Source: a virus
Direction: 5' to 3' (one strand)
Length of the DNA: 64,000 bases
IMG/VR virus record: IMGVR_UViG_3300034020_000824
Location: 62,001 to 126,000 of that record
Of the stretch, positions 7,575 through 15,893 are shown in pieces. Numbering within the stretch: the first letter of the stretch is position 1; each line of letters starts with the position of its first letter. The notes beneath the pieces are model-generated. The model was not told the DNA's origin. It was given only the letters and a program-made list of their open reading frames with translations, and searched no databases. The translations under genes were made by a program, and so were the position numbers.

Positions 7575-9276
7575 AAAAATTCGATGGAAAAACTTTCTTT
7601 CTACCGGACAGCATTTTACAGAAATTGATTTCCAAAAGAATCATACAAACTTAATTATTGGAACGAATGGTGCAGGAAAATCAACTGTACTTGATGCTCT
7701 TACTTTTGTATTATTCAATAAACCATTTCGCAAAATCAACAAACCTCAATTAATCAATCAAACAAACGAAAAGGATTGTTTAGTTGAGATTGAGTTTTCT
7801 GTCAATAGTCGTGATTATTTGGTTCGTCGTGGAATCAAACCAAATGTCTTTGATATTGAAGTAAATGGAAAACAACTTCATAAGGAATCTGATGACCGTA
7901 TTAATCAGAAATTACTAGAAGAAAATATTCTAAAGGTCAATTATAAATCTTTCACCCAAATCGTGATTCTGGGTTCCAGTACCTTTGTGCCTTTTATGCA
8001 ACTTACGACTGCCAATCGTCGTGAGGTAATTGAGGACTTATTGGATATTCGGATATTCTCTACGATGAACACTATTATCAAAGAAAAGATTCGTACTAAA
8101 AAGGACGAAATAAAATCTCTTGAGTTGAAGAAGCAAAACCTTAAGGACAAGGTTGAAATGCAGAAGAGTTTTATTGAGGAACTTGAGAATCGTGGTAATG
8201 CCAATATAAATGCCAATAAACGGAAAATTTCCGATTTAGATGCTGAAGTTGGTACTTATATGACCGAGAATGCCAAGACCGAAGAAGACATTTTCAAATA
8301 TACGAAAGAGCAAGAAGAAGTTATTGGTGCCGCAGAGAAGTTAGGAAAACTTAATAATCTTAAGGGTAAAATCTCTCAGAAAGTATCTACGATTACTAAA
8401 GAGCACAAGTTCTTTAGTGAAAATACGGTATGCCCTACTTGTACTCAAACTATTGAGGAAGAGTTTCGGTTAAATAGAATTACAGACGCTCAAAATAAAG
8501 CAAAGGAACTCCAGAAAGGTTTTCAGGAACTTGAGGAGACTATGAAGTTTGAACAAGAACGAGAGCGTCAATTTCTAGCACTATCAAAGGAGATTACGAA
8601 ACTCAACCATGAGATTTCTCAAAACAATACTCGGATTTCACTCAGTCAGAGACAAATCCGAAACCTTGAATCTGAAGTTCAAACTATTACCGAACAACTT
8701 AAAAATAGAAATACTGAAAATGAGAAGTTAGAAGAGTTTAGAGACAATCTTCAAAAAACATTTGATGACCTTTCGGATAAAAAAGAAGAAATCGTTCATT
8801 ATGATTTTGCCTATTCCTTACTCAAGGATGATGGTGTAAAAACGAAGATTATTAAAAAGTATCTCCCGTTCATAAATCAGCAGGTGAATCGTTACTTACA
8901 GATGATGGATTTTTATATTAATTTCCATCTTGATGAAGAATTTAATGAGAGCATCAAGTCACCCATTCACGAGAACTTTTCTTATAGTTCTTTTAGTGAG
9001 GGTGAGAAGGCAAAAATTAATCTTGCTCTAGTATTTGCTTGGAGAGAAATTGCAAGAGTTAAGAACTCTGCAAATTGTAATATCCTTTTGTTTGATGAGG
9101 TGTTTGATGGTTCTCTTGATGGATTTGGTACTGATGAGTTCCTTAAGATTATTCGTTATGTGATTAAGGATACTAATGTATTTGTAATTTCACATAAGAC
9201 TGGACTTGAGGACAAATTTAATAGTGTGATTAAGTTTGAGAAAAAAAATGGATTCTCATATAAAAGTGAGGTATAG
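7561..9276 (+). CDS. gp46: Recombination endonuclease subunit gp46 (Rad50-like)
   Basis: A 571-residue SMC-type ATPase. Walker A is IGTNGAGKSTVLDAL (about residues 33-47), the zinc hook CPTC lies between two coiled-coil arms (around residue 297), the signature motif is FSEGEKAKINLAL and Walker B is ILLFDEVFDGSLDG near the C-terminus. It pairs with gp47 in DNA end resection. The length is close to T4 gp46 (560 residues). Its start overlaps the preceding small gene. Confidence 0.97.
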   Translation: MITFKKIRWKNFLSTGQHFTEIDFQKNHTNLIIGTNGAGKSTVLDALTFVLFNKPFRKINKPQLINQTNEKDCLVEIEFSVNSRDYLVRRGIKPNVFDIEVNGKQLHKESDDRINQKLLEENILKVNYKSFTQIVILGSSTFVPFMQLTTANRREVIEDLLDIRIFSTMNTIIKEKIRTKKDEIKSLELKKQNLKDKVEMQKSFIEELENRGNANINANKRKISDLDAEVGTYMTENAKTEEDIFKYTKEQEEVIGAAEKLGKLNNLKGKISQKVSTITKEHKFFSENTVCPTCTQTIEEEFRLNRITDAQNKAKELQKGFQELEETMKFEQERERQFLALSKEITKLNHEISQNNTRISLSQRQIRNLESEVQTITEQLKNRNTENEKLEEFRDNLQKTFDDLSDKKEEIVHYDFAYSLLKDDGVKTKIIKKYLPFINQQVNRYLQMMDFYINFHLDEEFNESIKSPIHENFSYSSFSEGEKAKINLALVFAWREIARVKNSANCNILLFDEVFDGSLDGFGTDEFLKIIRYVIKDTNVFVISHKTGLEDKFNSVIKFEKKNGFSYKSEV

Positions 9277-9348
9277 GACACTTTCCCAACTGGACCTCTT
9301 GACTTCCGTGATTATAGATAGTATTGTGTTCTCATAAGCAAAGGGAAA

Positions 9349-9483
9349 ATGAAACTTCCAAACTGGCAACACCATTCACGCAAGGAGCAGAAGCGGAGAC
9401 TCAAACCGCAGGCACTCCGACAGGCAAAGGCACGACTCAAAGCCTTTAAGAAAAAGCACTCTTCGGAGTGTTTTTTTTTATAA
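9349..9483 (+). CDS. Small basic protein, 44 residues (candidate)
   Basis: ATG at 9349 opens a 44-codon frame (MKLPNWQHHSRKEQKRRL...KKKHSSECFFL) ending at TAA 9481-9483. It is strongly basic (many K and R), as expected for a nucleic-acid-binding peptide. The last codons run through the terminator hairpin at 9457-9479. A purine-rich AAAGGGAAA precedes the ATG. No homolog is recognised. It may be real or a chance frame. Confidence 0.45.
   Translation: MKLPNWQHHSRKEQKRRLKPQALRQAKARLKAFKKKHSSECFFL
9457..9479 (+). terminator. Terminator with UUCG loop
   Basis: CACTC-TTCG-GAGTG hairpin followed by nine T residues. The U-tract continues directly into the late promoter at 9479-9486. Confidence 0.88.
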
Positions 9484-9486
9484 ATA
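9479..9486 (+). promoter_or_regulatory. Late promoter TATAAATA
   Basis: Exact octamer, 20 bases before the ATG at 9506 and fused to the preceding terminator U-tract. Confidence 0.75.
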
Positions 9487-9505
9487 ATTAGAAAGTTTTG
9501 GAAAA

Positions 9506-10060
9506 ATGAGAGAACAAGAAGTTAGAGAACTTTATGAAGCTTATTTACAGGTTCATCAACCTCAAGAAGTTGTAGAAGAAGTAGAAGAACTTGATGAGAA
9601 TGTTCAAGATGCTGTAAAAGGTGCTCTTGAGAAAGGTGCTAATTTTATGAAAACAAATCCCGTTGGAAAAGTAGTTTCTAAGATTGTTGCTCCTGCTGGT
9701 AAAGGAAGAGGAACTCCAACAGCAACAAGTGGTGGATATCGTCCTGAAGAAGTGGAAACAGACCTTTTTGACACCATTCTTGAGCACCTAGTTTCCGAAG
9801 GTTATGCCGACACTAATGAGAGTGCTCTGGTCATTATGGCAAATATGAGTGAAGAGTGGAAGCAGAGTATTTTGGACGAAGAGAAGAAAGAACTTCCCCA
9901 AACAAAAATGTATCGTAAGGCGGGGGAACTTGCTCGCTCTGGAATTGCTACTGGTGATGAAGGAAAGAAGAAAAGGTCTGCTAAAATTGTAAGTGCCATT
10001 ACAAGAGAGACTGAAAGAAAAAGATTTGATGAGATTGGCAAATCTCCAAAGCATAACTAA
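9506..10060 (+). CDS. Putative virion-associated protein with EGYADTNE helical domain
   Basis: A 184-residue protein expressed from a late promoter. The N-terminus (REQEVRELYEAYLQVHQPQE) resembles the N-terminus of the protein at 39976 (YGLMEAYNNVYAPQE). Residues about 85-125 carry the segment FDTILEHLVSEGYADTNESA and IMANMSEEWKQSILDE, shared nearly word for word with 39976 and more distantly with 41164. The C-terminal third is basic. The late promoter and the charged, low-complexity make-up suggest a head or internal virion protein. Function is unknown. Confidence 0.75.
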   Translation: MREQEVRELYEAYLQVHQPQEVVEEVEELDENVQDAVKGALEKGANFMKTNPVGKVVSKIVAPAGKGRGTPTATSGGYRPEEVETDLFDTILEHLVSEGYADTNESALVIMANMSEEWKQSILDEEKKELPQTKMYRKAGELARSGIATGDEGKKKRSAKIVSAITRETERKRFDEIGKSPKHN

Positions 10061-10065
10061 TAAAA

Positions 10066-10088
10066 AACCACTTCCAAAACTGGCACAC
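10066..10088 (+). repeat. Copy 1 of the CCACTTC..ACTGGCACAC element
   Basis: A 23-base segment matching 44549-44571 with two mismatches and, more loosely, 52977-52997. The other two copies abut a TTGACA -35 box; this one abuts a terminator. Confidence 0.6.
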
Positions 10089-10115
10089 AGAGGGTCCTCA
10101 AGACCCTCTTTTTTT
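10089..10115 (+). terminator. Terminator before the VWA gene
   Basis: AGAGGGTC-CTCAA-GACCCTCT hairpin followed by a run of T. A TATAAT hexamer follows at 10117-10122 and probably serves the next gene, but no good -35 is visible. Confidence 0.9.
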
Positions 10116-10147
10116 GTATAATAGGTTCATAAGACAAACGAACTCCG

Positions 10148-12319
10148 ATGACCGTAAATTTTGAAGTAAAAGGTATGCTCGCCCGTCTTCTGGCAACGGA
10201 AGACCTGATTGTGGAACACAAGAAGGTTGAGACTGCCTGCTTTAATGTTCATACACGGGTTCTGACGCTTCCTATGTGGCAGAAGGCAAGTAATTGTGTC
10301 TATGATATGTTGGTTGCCCACGAGGTATCCCATTCACTTTATACGCCTGATGAGGACTGGAGTGAGCAAGTTCAGGTTCCTCAGCAGTTTGTGAATGTAT
10401 GTGAGGATGCTCGTGTAGAGAAACTCATCAAACGCCGTTATGCCGGATTGGCAAAGACCTTCTATGGTGCCTATCGGGAACTTCAGGAAGAAGATTTCTT
10501 TCAGATTGGTGATGATGACCTTTCAACACATAATCTTGCCGACCGTGCAAATCTTTACTTCAAGGTTGGTAATTTCTTGACTCTTGAATTTACCAATAAG
10601 GAGCAAGAAATTGTTGATATGATTGGTAAGGCAGAAACCTTTGATGAAACTCTGGATGCTGCCAAGGTTCTTTATGATTACTGTAAGCAAAAGCAAGAAG
10701 AACCTACCAAACTCCCCAGTCTTGATAATCACGAAAAGTCTTCTGGTTCTGGTGCGGGAGACCAATCTGAAGAACAGCAAGAACTTTCTCCCGAAGAGGA
10801 TGGTGAAGGTGATGGCGATAAGCAACAAACCTCTGGGTCTGAACAACAAACTCAAGGTGAAAAATTTGAGGACCAAAATACTCAACAAACTGGTGGGGAA
10901 CACTCTGAACCGGAGGTGAAGACTATGAGTTCTCTTGAGGAAAACCTTAAGGAACTAGTGAATAACAACATTCAAGAAACTAATTATATTGAAGTTCCTA
11001 AATTGAATCTAGATTCTGCGATTATTTCTAATCAAATTATTCACGATTATTGTAAAGAAACTTGGAATAATCAAATCTATATTCACGAAGATAGTGGAAT
11101 CTTTACCGCAGTAGATGCCGATTATGTAGATTTCAAGCGTTCGGCACAAAAGGAAGTCAATTATCTAGTGAAAGAGTTTGAGTGTCGTAAGGCAGCAGAC
11201 TCCTATGCCCGTGCATCAGTTTCTAAGACTGGTGTTCTGGACTGTACGAAACTTCATACCTATAAGTATCAGGAGGATTTGTTCAAGAAAGTAACCACAT
11301 TTGCCACCGGTAAAAATCACGGTCTGGTTTTTATTCTGGACTGGTCTGGGTCTATGAGTAGCGTTCTTATGGATACTGTCAAGCAACTTTATAATCTTAT
11401 TTGGTTCTGCAATAAGGTTAATATTCCTTTTGAGGTTTATGCCTTTACAAATGATTGGAACTATAGGTCTTCATATGATGCCGATGGTAAAGTAATCACT
11501 CCTAAAGAACATACCGTTCGTAAAGAGAATGAACTCGTGGTTGATTATACATTTGGTCTTCTGAACCTATTTACCAGCAAGGTAAAAAGTTCGGTTCTTG
11601 ATACTCAACTCAAGAATATCTATCGGGTTGCCAAACAGTATGACCGCTCCAATTATGGTAATTGTAAGTATTCTGCTCCCCATAAACTAACTCTTTCCGG
11701 AACTCCACTGAATGAGTCACTTGTTGCCTTACATCAAATTCTTCCACATTTTCAGAAAGAACATAAACTTCAGAAAGTCCAGTGTGTAATTCTGACTGAT
11801 GGTGAAGCAGCTCCTCTGAAGTATTATCGGGAAATCAAACGACACTGGGAAAAGGAAAGTTTTCTAGGAACTCATTACATTCAAGATAATTCCTACCTTC
11901 GTGACCGTAAGACTGGAAATGTTTATAAGTTTTCTGAAAATACTTGGAATAACAATACATCTTTTACGGACCTTCTTCTCAGAAATCTCCGTGACAAGTT
12001 TCCCAGCGTGAATTTTATTGGAATGCGTATTCTTGATAGTCGTGATGCCGGGCATTTTATTCGGAATTATACCGGATATATTGGAGATGAATATCACAAA
12101 GTAATGACACGCTGGAAGAAAGAGCGCAGTTTTGCCCTTACTACTTCTGGTTATCATACTTACTTTGGTATTTCTTCCTCTGCTCTCAATAGTGATAGTG
12201 AGTTCAAGGTTGCCGAAGATGCCTCAAAGGCACAAATTAAATCTGCTTTTGTCAAGTCTTTGAGTTCTAAAAAAATGAATAAGAAGATTCTTGGTGAGTT
12301 TATTGAATTGGTTGCTTAA
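10148..12319 (+). CDS. HExxH metallopeptidase-like / VWA-domain protein (CobT-like partner)
   Basis: A 723-residue protein. Near residue 60 is the zincin-like motif HEVSH (LVAHEVSHSLYTPDEDW), followed by a downstream acidic residue in NVCEDARVEK that could complete the metal site. Residues about 190-270 are an acidic, Q-rich linker. The second half is a von Willebrand A domain with the metal-ion-dependent adhesion motif DWSGSM (around residue 398). Cyanophages call this protein a peptidase. Its partner is the CobS-like AAA+ ATPase at 13167, and MoxR/CobS-type ATPases normally work with VWA proteins (CobT, CoxE, YehP types). It is expected in the cytoplasm. Whether it acts in cobalt or magnesium chelation, as a chaperone, or as a protease is not known. 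Confidence 0.85.
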   Translation: MTVNFEVKGMLARLLATEDLIVEHKKVETACFNVHTRVLTLPMWQKASNCVYDMLVAHEVSHSLYTPDEDWSEQVQVPQQFVNVCEDARVEKLIKRRYAGLAKTFYGAYRELQEEDFFQIGDDDLSTHNLADRANLYFKVGNFLTLEFTNKEQEIVDMIGKAETFDETLDAAKVLYDYCKQKQEEPTKLPSLDNHEKSSGSGAGDQSEEQQELSPEEDGEGDGDKQQTSGSEQQTQGEKFEDQNTQQTGGEHSEPEVKTMSSLEENLKELVNNNIQETNYIEVPKLNLDSAIISNQIIHDYCKETWNNQIYIHEDSGIFTAVDADYVDFKRSAQKEVNYLVKEFECRKAADSYARASVSKTGVLDCTKLHTYKYQEDLFKKVTTFATGKNHGLVFILDWSGSMSSVLMDTVKQLYNLIWFCNKVNIPFEVYAFTNDWNYRSSYDADGKVITPKEHTVRKENELVVDYTFGLLNLFTSKVKSSVLDTQLKNIYRVAKQYDRSNYGNCKYSAPHKLTLSGTPLNESLVALHQILPHFQKEHKLQKVQCVILTDGEAAPLKYYREIKRHWEKESFLGTHYIQDNSYLRDRKTGNVYKFSENTWNNNTSFTDLLLRNLRDKFPSVNFIGMRILDSRDAGHFIRNYTGYIGDEYHKVMTRWKKERSFALTTSGYHTYFGISSSALNSDSEFKVAEDASKAQIKSAFVKSLSSKKMNKKILGEFIELVA

Positions 12320-12326
12320 CTAAATA
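12319..12326 (+). promoter_or_regulatory. Late-promoter-like ACTAAATA
   Basis: Variant of TATAAATA, 21 bases before the ATG at 12347 and overlapping the end of the preceding gene. Confidence 0.4.
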
Positions 12327-12346
12327 CTCAAAAAGTGCTTATAAAA

Positions 12347-12907
12347 ATGAAGACCTTTCAGGAATTTATGGTAGAATGCTATTCTATCCAAGAGACTTCT
12401 CTTACTCGCGTAATGAGTAAGTCTGAAAAGGGTGGAATGGCAATTCTTTCTGGGCAGCGAGGTGACAAATCAAAAGCAGAAAACAAAGCAAGGTCTTCAA
12501 GAACCGAAAGAAGAATTAGAGGTGCCGGTCTTCCAGGTCCAACAAAAGTATCCGGAAGATATACTGAAAACCCAGGAACTCCAGATGAGAAAAAAGTGGG
12601 TGAAAAATCTCACGTAGTTTCTTCTGGTAAAATGGGTAAGAAAATCTTTAAGAGGACAGTTGAGAAACTGGGCACAGAGGCTGGACTTAAGCACAAAAAG
12701 AATGTAAAATCAGGGTCATCAAAGGATGATCAGGACTCCGTTCTGATTCAACGCAAACCAGGAGGATCTGCTACACTGAAAGGAACATCCAAAACATCTT
12801 GGCCTGGTAAAGGTAAGAATGTTGGAGTTGGAAAAATGAAACCAGGAAGAACTGGTGAGTTTGATACAAAAGTCAAAAACAAAACATTTACTTATGAAGA
12901 AGACTAA
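12347..12907 (+). CDS. Putative internal head protein with capsid-targeting-like N-terminus
   Basis: The start at 12347 gives MKTFQEFMVECYS..., 186 residues; an upstream in-frame TTG at 12335 is less likely. The first ten residues closely match the T4 internal-protein targeting propeptide MKTYQEFIAE, which gp21 removes. Here the predicted cleavage would follow MVE. The rest is basic and low in complexity, rich in K, G, S and R (RSSRTERRIRGAGLPGPTK), like DNA-associated internal proteins that are packaged and ejected with the genome. A late-promoter variant precedes it. Confidence 0.75.
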   Translation: MKTFQEFMVECYSIQETSLTRVMSKSEKGGMAILSGQRGDKSKAENKARSSRTERRIRGAGLPGPTKVSGRYTENPGTPDEKKVGEKSHVVSSGKMGKKIFKRTVEKLGTEAGLKHKKNVKSGSSKDDQDSVLIQRKPGGSATLKGTSKTSWPGKGKNVGVGKMKPGRTGEFDTKVKNKTFTYEED

Positions 12908-13088
12908 CAAATTGAGATTAGAACACGTTGTAAATCACGAAACCAAAGAAGTTTGGGTGAAGTGTGACAGTGCGATTACTGCTATGGGTATTCCTGCTAT
13001 GGTGAATGAATATTATCCTGGTTATAGGGGTCACTGTGCGAGTCTTGAGTACATAGATAAACTGCGAAACCAGCAGGTCCAATCTTAA
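12894..13088 (+). CDS. Small conserved protein, 64 residues
   Basis: The start at 12894 (MKKTNKLRLEHVV) overlaps the end of the previous gene by 14 bases, suggesting coupling. A longer reading from 12855 is mostly inside that gene. The protein is globular in composition (HETKEVWVKCDSAITAMG, HCASLEYIDKLR) and not recognised. It is followed by a strong terminator. Confidence 0.65.
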   Translation: MKKTNKLRLEHVVNHETKEVWVKCDSAITAMGIPAMVNEYYPGYRGHCASLEYIDKLRNQQVQS

Positions 13089-13098
13089 AACCGTCCAT

Positions 13099-13123
13099 AG
13101 GGGGTCCCACGACCCTCTTTTTT
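13099..13123 (+). terminator. Terminator before the CobS-like gene
   Basis: AGGGGGTC-CCAC-GACCCTCT hairpin with a T run. As at 10089, a TATAAT hexamer (13128-13133) follows, 34 bases before the next start. Confidence 0.88.
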
Positions 13124-13166
13124 GTTGTATAATTACTTCAGTTAAACAAAACCACCTAACTACATT

Positions 13167-14312
13167 ATGTCCCGCAAAACTGCCGTGAATGACGCCCAAC
13201 TAATTGAAGCAATCAAAGAACTCTATGGTACTGAAATTACTTCTGGCGACCTCAGGGGTTTCTGTGCCTCTCGTTCGCTCAACTACCAAACCGTAAGTAA
13301 TAAACTCTCACAATACAAAACTTCTCGTGGCAAATGGAACCTTGAAGTGACTCAAGAGCGTGTAGAAGAGATTGAGCGTTCTTTCCAAAATGTTGCAGTT
13401 CTTCCCGAACATCACCAAAACCTTATTCCCGATAAAGATGATACCTTCGTCAAGTTTGGTAGTTTTGCTGACGTTAAAAAAATTCTTCAGTCTCGTCTTT
13501 TTTATCCTACATTCATTACGGGTCTTTCGGGTAATGGTAAAACGTTCAGTGTGGAGCAAGCGTGTGCTCAACTGAAGCGAGAACTGATTCGTGTGAATAT
13601 TACGATTGAGACTGATGAGGATGATTTGATTGGTGGTTTCCGACTTGTGAATGGTGAAACTGCTTGGCACAACGGACCCGTGATTGAGGCACTTGAGCGT
13701 GGTGCCGTATTGCTTTTGGATGAGGTTGACCTTGCTTCCAATAAAATCCTGTGCCTTCAATCTATTCTTGAAGGTAAGGGTGTCTTCCTGAAAAAAATCG
13801 GACGGTTCGTCAAACCCGCTCCCGGATTCAACGTGATTGCCACCGCAAACACCAAAGGAAAGGGTTCTGAGGACGGTAGGTTCATCGGCACCAACGTGCT
13901 CAACGAAGCGTTCCTAGAGCGGTTCTGCGTGACCTTTGAGCAACCATATCCTGCTGCTGCTACTGAGATTCGCATCCTTCAGGGCATCGCAGCATCTCTG
14001 GGTCTTACCGAGATTGATGATTTCTGCAAGCGATTGGCAGATTGGGGTGATGTAATCCGTAAGACCTTCTATGATGGTGGTATTGAGGAAATCATCTCCA
14101 CCCGCCGACTGGTTCATATCGTCCGTGCCTACAGCATCTTTGGTGATAAGGCAAAGGCAATTCAGGTTTGTATCAATCGTTTTGATGATGAAACCAAAAC
14201 TGCCTTCTTGGAACTGTATGATAAGATTGATGCTGATTTTGTAATGCCTTCTGAAACTCTTGAACTGACTATTGGGGGTGGTAGGGAGATTGACATTGAC
14301 CTTCCTTTCTGA
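13167..14312 (+). CDS. cobS: CobS-like MoxR-type AAA+ ATPase
   Basis: A 381-residue ATPase. An N-terminal segment of about 100 residues precedes Walker A TGLSGNGKTFSVEQ (around residue 117), Walker B AVLLLDEVDL (around 180) and the sensor region NVIATANTKGKG. This is the protein annotated as CobS in cyanomyoviruses, after the small subunit of aerobic cobaltochelatase. The VWA/HExxH protein at 10148 is its likely partner. Real cobalamin function in phage is unproven; a MoxR-type protein-remodelling role is equally consistent. A strong promoter for the next gene lies inside its 3' end. Confidence 0.9.
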   Translation: MSRKTAVNDAQLIEAIKELYGTEITSGDLRGFCASRSLNYQTVSNKLSQYKTSRGKWNLEVTQERVEEIERSFQNVAVLPEHHQNLIPDKDDTFVKFGSFADVKKILQSRLFYPTFITGLSGNGKTFSVEQACAQLKRELIRVNITIETDEDDLIGGFRLVNGETAWHNGPVIEALERGAVLLLDEVDLASNKILCLQSILEGKGVFLKKIGRFVKPAPGFNVIATANTKGKGSEDGRFIGTNVLNEAFLERFCVTFEQPYPAAATEIRILQGIAASLGLTEIDDFCKRLADWGDVIRKTFYDGGIEEIISTRRLVHIVRAYSIFGDKAKAIQVCINRFDDETKTAFLELYDKIDADFVMPSETLELTIGGGREIDIDLPF

Positions 14313-14318
14313 TATAAT
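14290..14318 (+). promoter_or_regulatory. Consensus promoter inside the end of cobS
   Basis: TTGACA, 17-base spacer, TATAAT: a perfect sigma70-type promoter straddling the cobS stop. It drives the gene at 14334 and probably the gp45 clamp. Confidence 0.85.
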
Positions 14319-14333
14319 TGGGGGAGGTTAATT

Positions 14334-14777
14334 ATGACTTCTCCCCTTATGTTTGGACCTGAAGACGAACAAAATCTTATCAATAAATTCAATCTCACTA
14401 TGAATGGTGAGACTGGCATACTTAATGTTACAAAAACTCCTGTTACTATGACTGATAAAACAAATCATCTTTGGAAATACAACGAAGATAAAATCCTTAA
14501 AGATGTTGAGGATTATGTGACCACTACCTATCACGGGCATTATTGTGGTGATAGTGATGGTTATGCCGATATTCAGACTATTGACCTGATGGCAGCAAAG
14601 AAGCTAGCAGCAGGTTTCTGTCAGGCAAACATCCTCAAATATGGTTCTCGTTATGGAGACAAGGATGGTCGCAATAAGCGTGACTTGATGAAAGTCATTC
14701 ACTATGCTATGCTACTTCTCCACTTTGATGGGCATTATACTCGTAAAGATAATGGACTTACTGAATTCAATCGCTGA
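14334..14777 (+). CDS. DUF3310-like phage protein
   Basis: A 147-residue protein. The C-terminal half (FCQANILKYGSRYGDKDGRNKRDLMKVIHYAMLLLHFD) has the helix-loop pattern of the DUF3310 / SaV-like family, in which an aKYxxRyG..nkrDLmKviHYa motif is conserved. Function is not established; the family is often found near nucleotide-metabolism genes. It has a consensus promoter and precedes the clamp gene by a few bases. Confidence 0.75.
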   Translation: MTSPLMFGPEDEQNLINKFNLTMNGETGILNVTKTPVTMTDKTNHLWKYNEDKILKDVEDYVTTTYHGHYCGDSDGYADIQTIDLMAAKKLAAGFCQANILKYGSRYGDKDGRNKRDLMKVIHYAMLLLHFDGHYTRKDNGLTEFNR

Positions 14778-14803
14778 TTATTATGAAACTGAAAGAAAAC
14801 ACT

Positions 14804-15472
14804 ATGAAACTCTCTGACAATACCCTGACTCTTCTCAAGAACTTTGCTGGCATCAATCAGTCTATTCTCGTCAAGCAGGGTAATAAACTTCGTACAATTT
14901 CTATTGCCAAGAACATTCTGGCAGAGGCAGAAATTACCGAAGAGTTCCCCCGTGAATTTGCGGTTTATGACCTGAATCAGTTCCTGAATGGTTTGAGTCT
15001 TCATCAGGACCCAGACCTTGATTTTACTGAGAATTCTTATATTACCATTCGTGAAGGTAAGCGTAGGGTCAAGTACTTCTATGCCGACCCTAACGTAATC
15101 ATTTCTCCCCCAGAAAAAGAAATCAAACTTCCTTCTGAGGATGTGTGCTTCCAACTTGAAACTGGTGCTCTGGAGAAACTGGTGAAAGCAGCAGGAGTTT
15201 ATCAGTTGCCCGATATTTCGGCAATCGGTGATGCTGGTGTGATTCGTCTGGTAGTTCGTGACAAGAAGAATGATACTTCTAACGAATACTCCATCGTTGT
15301 GGGTGAAACTGACGAACAATTTACTTTCAACTTCAAGGTTGAGAACATCAGTAAGATTGTTTCTGGTGCTTATAATGTAGTTGTGTCAAGGAAACTTCTG
15401 TCACAATTTACCAACACGAAGCACAATCTTTCTTACTGGATTGCTCTGGAACCAGACAGCACTTTTAATTGA
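14804..15472 (+). CDS. gp45: Sliding clamp gp45
   Basis: The second Met (14804; MKLSDNTLTLLKNFAGIN) aligns with the N-terminus of T4 gp45 (MKLSKDTTALLKNFATIN) and gives 222 residues. The upstream ATG at 14783 would add seven residues that look like a partial copy (MKLKENT). The C-terminus ALEPDSTFN matches the T4 type. The trimeric clamp tethers polymerase gp43 and activates late transcription with gp55. Distinct features include EFAVYDLNQFLNGLSL and FNFKVENISKIV. Confidence 0.94.
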   Translation: MKLSDNTLTLLKNFAGINQSILVKQGNKLRTISIAKNILAEAEITEEFPREFAVYDLNQFLNGLSLHQDPDLDFTENSYITIREGKRRVKYFYADPNVIISPPEKEIKLPSEDVCFQLETGALEKLVKAAGVYQLPDISAIGDAGVIRLVVRDKKNDTSNEYSIVVGETDEQFTFNFKVENISKIVSGAYNVVVSRKLLSQFTNTKHNLSYWIALEPDSTFN

Positions 15473-15488
15473 TTCTTTCTTCTTTATT

Positions 15489-15893
15489 ATGGAATTTCTA
15501 CTCTATTTGACTCCTGCTGGTCAGGAAATAATTAGCAAAATTATGCTAAAGAATTATAATGTTAGAGAAAATGCTCCAGTCTGTAGAGACAAGCAGTTAT
15601 TTGGACTTCTAAAGTCCCCAGACTTTATAATTTGTTTAGATAATATCAAAAACACAATTAGTCCAGTAAAGCATTATGTAAATGAAACTGTATATCACGA
15701 AGCAGTTCATGTAGCACAGGCGTGTAAGGGTGGTAAGTTGGGAATATCTGCTTCTCTGAACCAGTATAAACTAAATGATGTTATGAGGTCAGTAAAGGCA
15801 ACTGGTTCATATGCCATTTACGAAACAGAGGCATATTATCTAGAAGATAAACCAGAGGAAGTTCTTCATCAACTTAAGAAATATTGTTTCTGA
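15489..15893 (+). CDS. Putative metallopeptidase-like protein with HEAVH motif
   Basis: The start at 15489 gives 134 residues (MEFLLYLTPAGQEIIS...); a longer reading overlaps gp45. It contains YHEAVHVAQACKGG, an HExxH zinc site with a hydrophobic surround, and a downstream YETEAYYLED where a third ligand Glu could lie. No signal peptide. It overlaps the next gene (TGATG at 15891-15895). A cytoplasmic zinc protease is possible but unproven. Confidence 0.7.
   Translation: MEFLLYLTPAGQEIISKIMLKNYNVRENAPVCRDKQLFGLLKSPDFIICLDNIKNTISPVKHYVNETVYHEAVHVAQACKGGKLGISASLNQYKLNDVMRSVKATGSYAIYETEAYYLEDKPEEVLHQLKKYCF

Noticed and set aside
12855-12893. Longer start of the small gene at 12894
   Set aside because: It lies wholly within the preceding gene; the ATG at 12894 fits the usual small overlaps.
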